A stretch of 64,000 bases of DNA from Lachnospiraceae bacterium. GTDB lineage: Bacteria > Bacillota > Clostridia > Lachnospirales > Lachnospiraceae. Below, in pieces: positions 62,642 to 64,000 of the stretch (position 1 is the stretch's first letter; each line of letters opens with the position of its first letter). Below the pieces are notes generated by a model. It saw nothing but the letters and a program-made list of their open reading frames with translations. It ran no database searches and was not told where the DNA came from. Location of the stretch: the NCBI GenBank assembly GCA_015057525.1, contig SVEE01000011.1, forward strand, positions 1 to 64,000, written 5' to 3'. Both the position numbers and the translations under genes were made by a program.

Positions 62642-63988
62642 CTAATTTAATATGTCTCCGTTACTCTCAATAAGAGTTTTATACCAATGACCTGATTCCT
62701 TTATAGTCCTTGATAATGTGTTGTAATCCACATAAATCAAACCAAATCTTTTATCGTAACCTTCTGACCATTCAAAGTTATCTGTTGATGACCAGTAAAG
62801 ATATCCCATTATAGGAATCCCATCGTCACTTGCTTCCATAAGAGACTTCACATATCTGGCAATATAATCAATACGTTTCATATCACATATCTTGCCGTTT
62901 CTGTCTATCCAATCTAAATCCGCAAAACCATTTTCTGCTATCAAAATAGGTTTACCATATCTCTCATATAAAAATTTAGGTGCCCAGTACATAACTCTTT
63001 CATCTACAACCCAATTCAAAGTATTCCTTGGAACACCTTGGTATTCATTGGTTGCATAATGATTTGGATTTCTAAGACCTCTGCTGAAATATATATTAAC
63101 AGCATTAAAATCAAGAGGCTGAGAAATTATTTCCATATCCTCTTTAGACGGATGAATCATATCTTCTCCAAAAATCTCATATGCTTCATCAGGATACTTG
63201 CCTAAATACACTGGGTCTGACCACCATGTTATTGAGTAAAAAAGCGTTTGCTTCATACTCATAGTTGTGCGACGTGCTTCCTCAATAGCCTCAGCCGTAT
63301 TGTCCTTTGGAATATACGCTGGTCCCATTGGGACAAAAGTGACTAGCGGTGGTTGTTTAGCGTACTTACGTATACATTTTACCGCTCTTCCATGAGCCAA
63401 TAAAATATTGTGACTCATTATAATCATATCCCTATCACAGGTTACGAGAAATGGTGCATGAGCTCCATGAAAATATCCATTTCCAATAATACACTGTGGC
63501 TCATTTATAGTCATCCAATACTTAACTCGGTCTGATAACGCCTCTACTACTATCTTTGTGTATTCCTCAAACCATAAAGGTGATTCATCATTAAGCCAGC
63601 CACCCTTTCTATACAGTTCATAAGGATAATCCCAATGATGCAGAGTAACCATAGGTTCAATCCCAGCTGCTAAAAGCTCATCAATTAAGTCAGAATAAAA
63701 CTTAATTCCTTTCTCGTTTATTTTACCTGTTCCATCAGGTAAAATACGGGTCCAGCTAATTGATAATCTATAATACTTTAATCCAATCTCTTTAAATAAA
63801 GCGATATCTTCCTTATATCTGTGATAGTGGTCGCAAGCCACATCTCCTGTTTCTGAATATTTAACTCGACCAGCCTTTCTGCTGTGAACATCCCATATTG
63901 ACAGGCCTTTTCCATCCTCATTATAGGCGCCCTCTATCTGATATGCAGCAGAAGCAGCTCCCCATATAAAATCTTTAGAAAACCCCAT
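62642..63988 (-). CDS. 6-phospho-beta-glucosidase/beta-glucosidase, GH1
   Basis: Cytoplasmic glycoside hydrolase of 448 residues that cleaves beta-glucosides. GH1 motifs: start FSKDFIWGAASAAYQIEGAY, acid/base Glu in MTINEPQCI, nucleophile Glu in LIAENGF. The residues following (YLYWSSTDNFEWSEGYDKRF) with Glu and Trp match non-phosphorylated beta-glucosidases better than 6-phospho enzymes, but this is not decisive. The gene is complete: GGAGG is visible five bases before the ATG at 63988. No PTS or other transporter is in view. Confidence 0.93.
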   Translation of the reverse strand: MGFSKDFIWGAASAAYQIEGAYNEDGKGLSIWDVHSRKAGRVKYSETGDVACDHYHRYKEDIALFKEIGLKYYRLSISWTRILPDGTGKINEKGIKFYSDLIDELLAAGIEPMVTLHHWDYPYELYRKGGWLNDESPLWFEEYTKIVVEALSDRVKYWMTINEPQCIIGNGYFHGAHAPFLVTCDRDMIIMSHNILLAHGRAVKCIRKYAKQPPLVTFVPMGPAYIPKDNTAEAIEEARRTTMSMKQTLFYSITWWSDPVYLGKYPDEAYEIFGEDMIHPSKEDMEIISQPLDFNAVNIYFSRGLRNPNHYATNEYQGVPRNTLNWVVDERVMYWAPKFLYERYGKPILIAENGFADLDWIDRNGKICDMKRIDYIARYVKSLMEASDDGIPIMGYLYWSSTDNFEWSEGYDKRFGLIYVDYNTLSRTIKESGHWYKTLIESNGDILN

Positions 63989-64000
63989 AACTTCCTCCAA

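Overview
The window is AT-rich DNA from a low-GC Gram-positive anaerobe, most likely a member of the Lachnospiraceae (Clostridia). The evidence is protein-level resemblance (DUF1836, DUF4367 and DUF5662 families, a Lachnospiraceae-like CNNM/CorC protein, a dapA-dapB-coaX-dusB cluster), strong GGAGG ribosome binding sites, and lysine, preQ1 and L20-type leaders of the Firmicutes kind. Genus cannot be fixed from sequence alone. Almost all genes are housekeeping or regulatory. The only clear mobile-element gene is a tyrosine integrase cut by the left edge, which lies beside a tRNA-Leu gene and marks the end of an integrated island.

Layout. 1-1290: integrase and tRNA-Leu. 1.4-2.8 kb: infC-rpmI-rplT with an attenuator leader. 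2.8-9.4 kb: VanY-like peptidase, CNNM/CorC protein, DUF1836 regulator, a calcium-binding-repeat protein behind a sigma-D-like promoter, YerC and a cytoplasmic alpha-amylase. 9.5-12.8 kb: ECF sigma / anti-sigma-like / VWA lipoprotein operon. 12.8-18 kb: two-component system and a three-gene ABC-2 exporter. 18.5-25.2 kb: citrate synthase and a chaperone operon (J-domain/TPR protein, HscC-like Hsp70, Hsp20). 25.4-27.3 kb: second ECF sigma module. 27.5-33.1 kb: isocitrate dehydrogenase, HAD phosphatase, BirA, and a membrane protein with a sigma-like cytoplasmic half. 33.3-39 kb: PilZ protein, dTDP-rhamnose reductase, polyprenyl sugar transferase, GlmM, lipid kinase. 39-41.6 kb: queD-queE-folE-queC under a preQ1 riboswitch. 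41.6-49 kb: threonine synthase, 3D-domain hydrolase, an AP2-domain protein, and a 1170-residue secreted multidomain protein with a tiny membrane partner. 49.2-53.4 kb: dapA-dapB-unknown-coaX-dusB under a lysine riboswitch. 53.4-64 kb: SSB-like protein, two TrmH-family methyltransferases, DnaE, DUF5662, ApbE and a GH1 beta-glucosidase.

The most unusual content is a family of three very long nested palindromes (7181-7738, 18049-18588, 33716-34332). Each sits directly after the 3' end of a gene. Each is built from two alternating conserved modules (A and B) separated by variable but self-complementary stems around a terminator-like central hairpin. A always lies opposite B-complement, the layers occur in the same order in all copies, base changes are compensated across the arms, and the outermost arms carry inverted copies of sequence next to, and in two cases inside, the neighbouring coding sequence. 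I do not recognise this family. A fourth, unrelated palindrome lies at 54153-54378.

Functionally the window combines central metabolism (GltA and Icd, the oxidative branch toward 2-oxoglutarate), amino-acid synthesis (lysine/diaminopimelate, threonine), cell-envelope polysaccharide precursors, tRNA modification (preQ0, dihydrouridine), translation and replication, with at least three separate sigma-type envelope-sensing modules.
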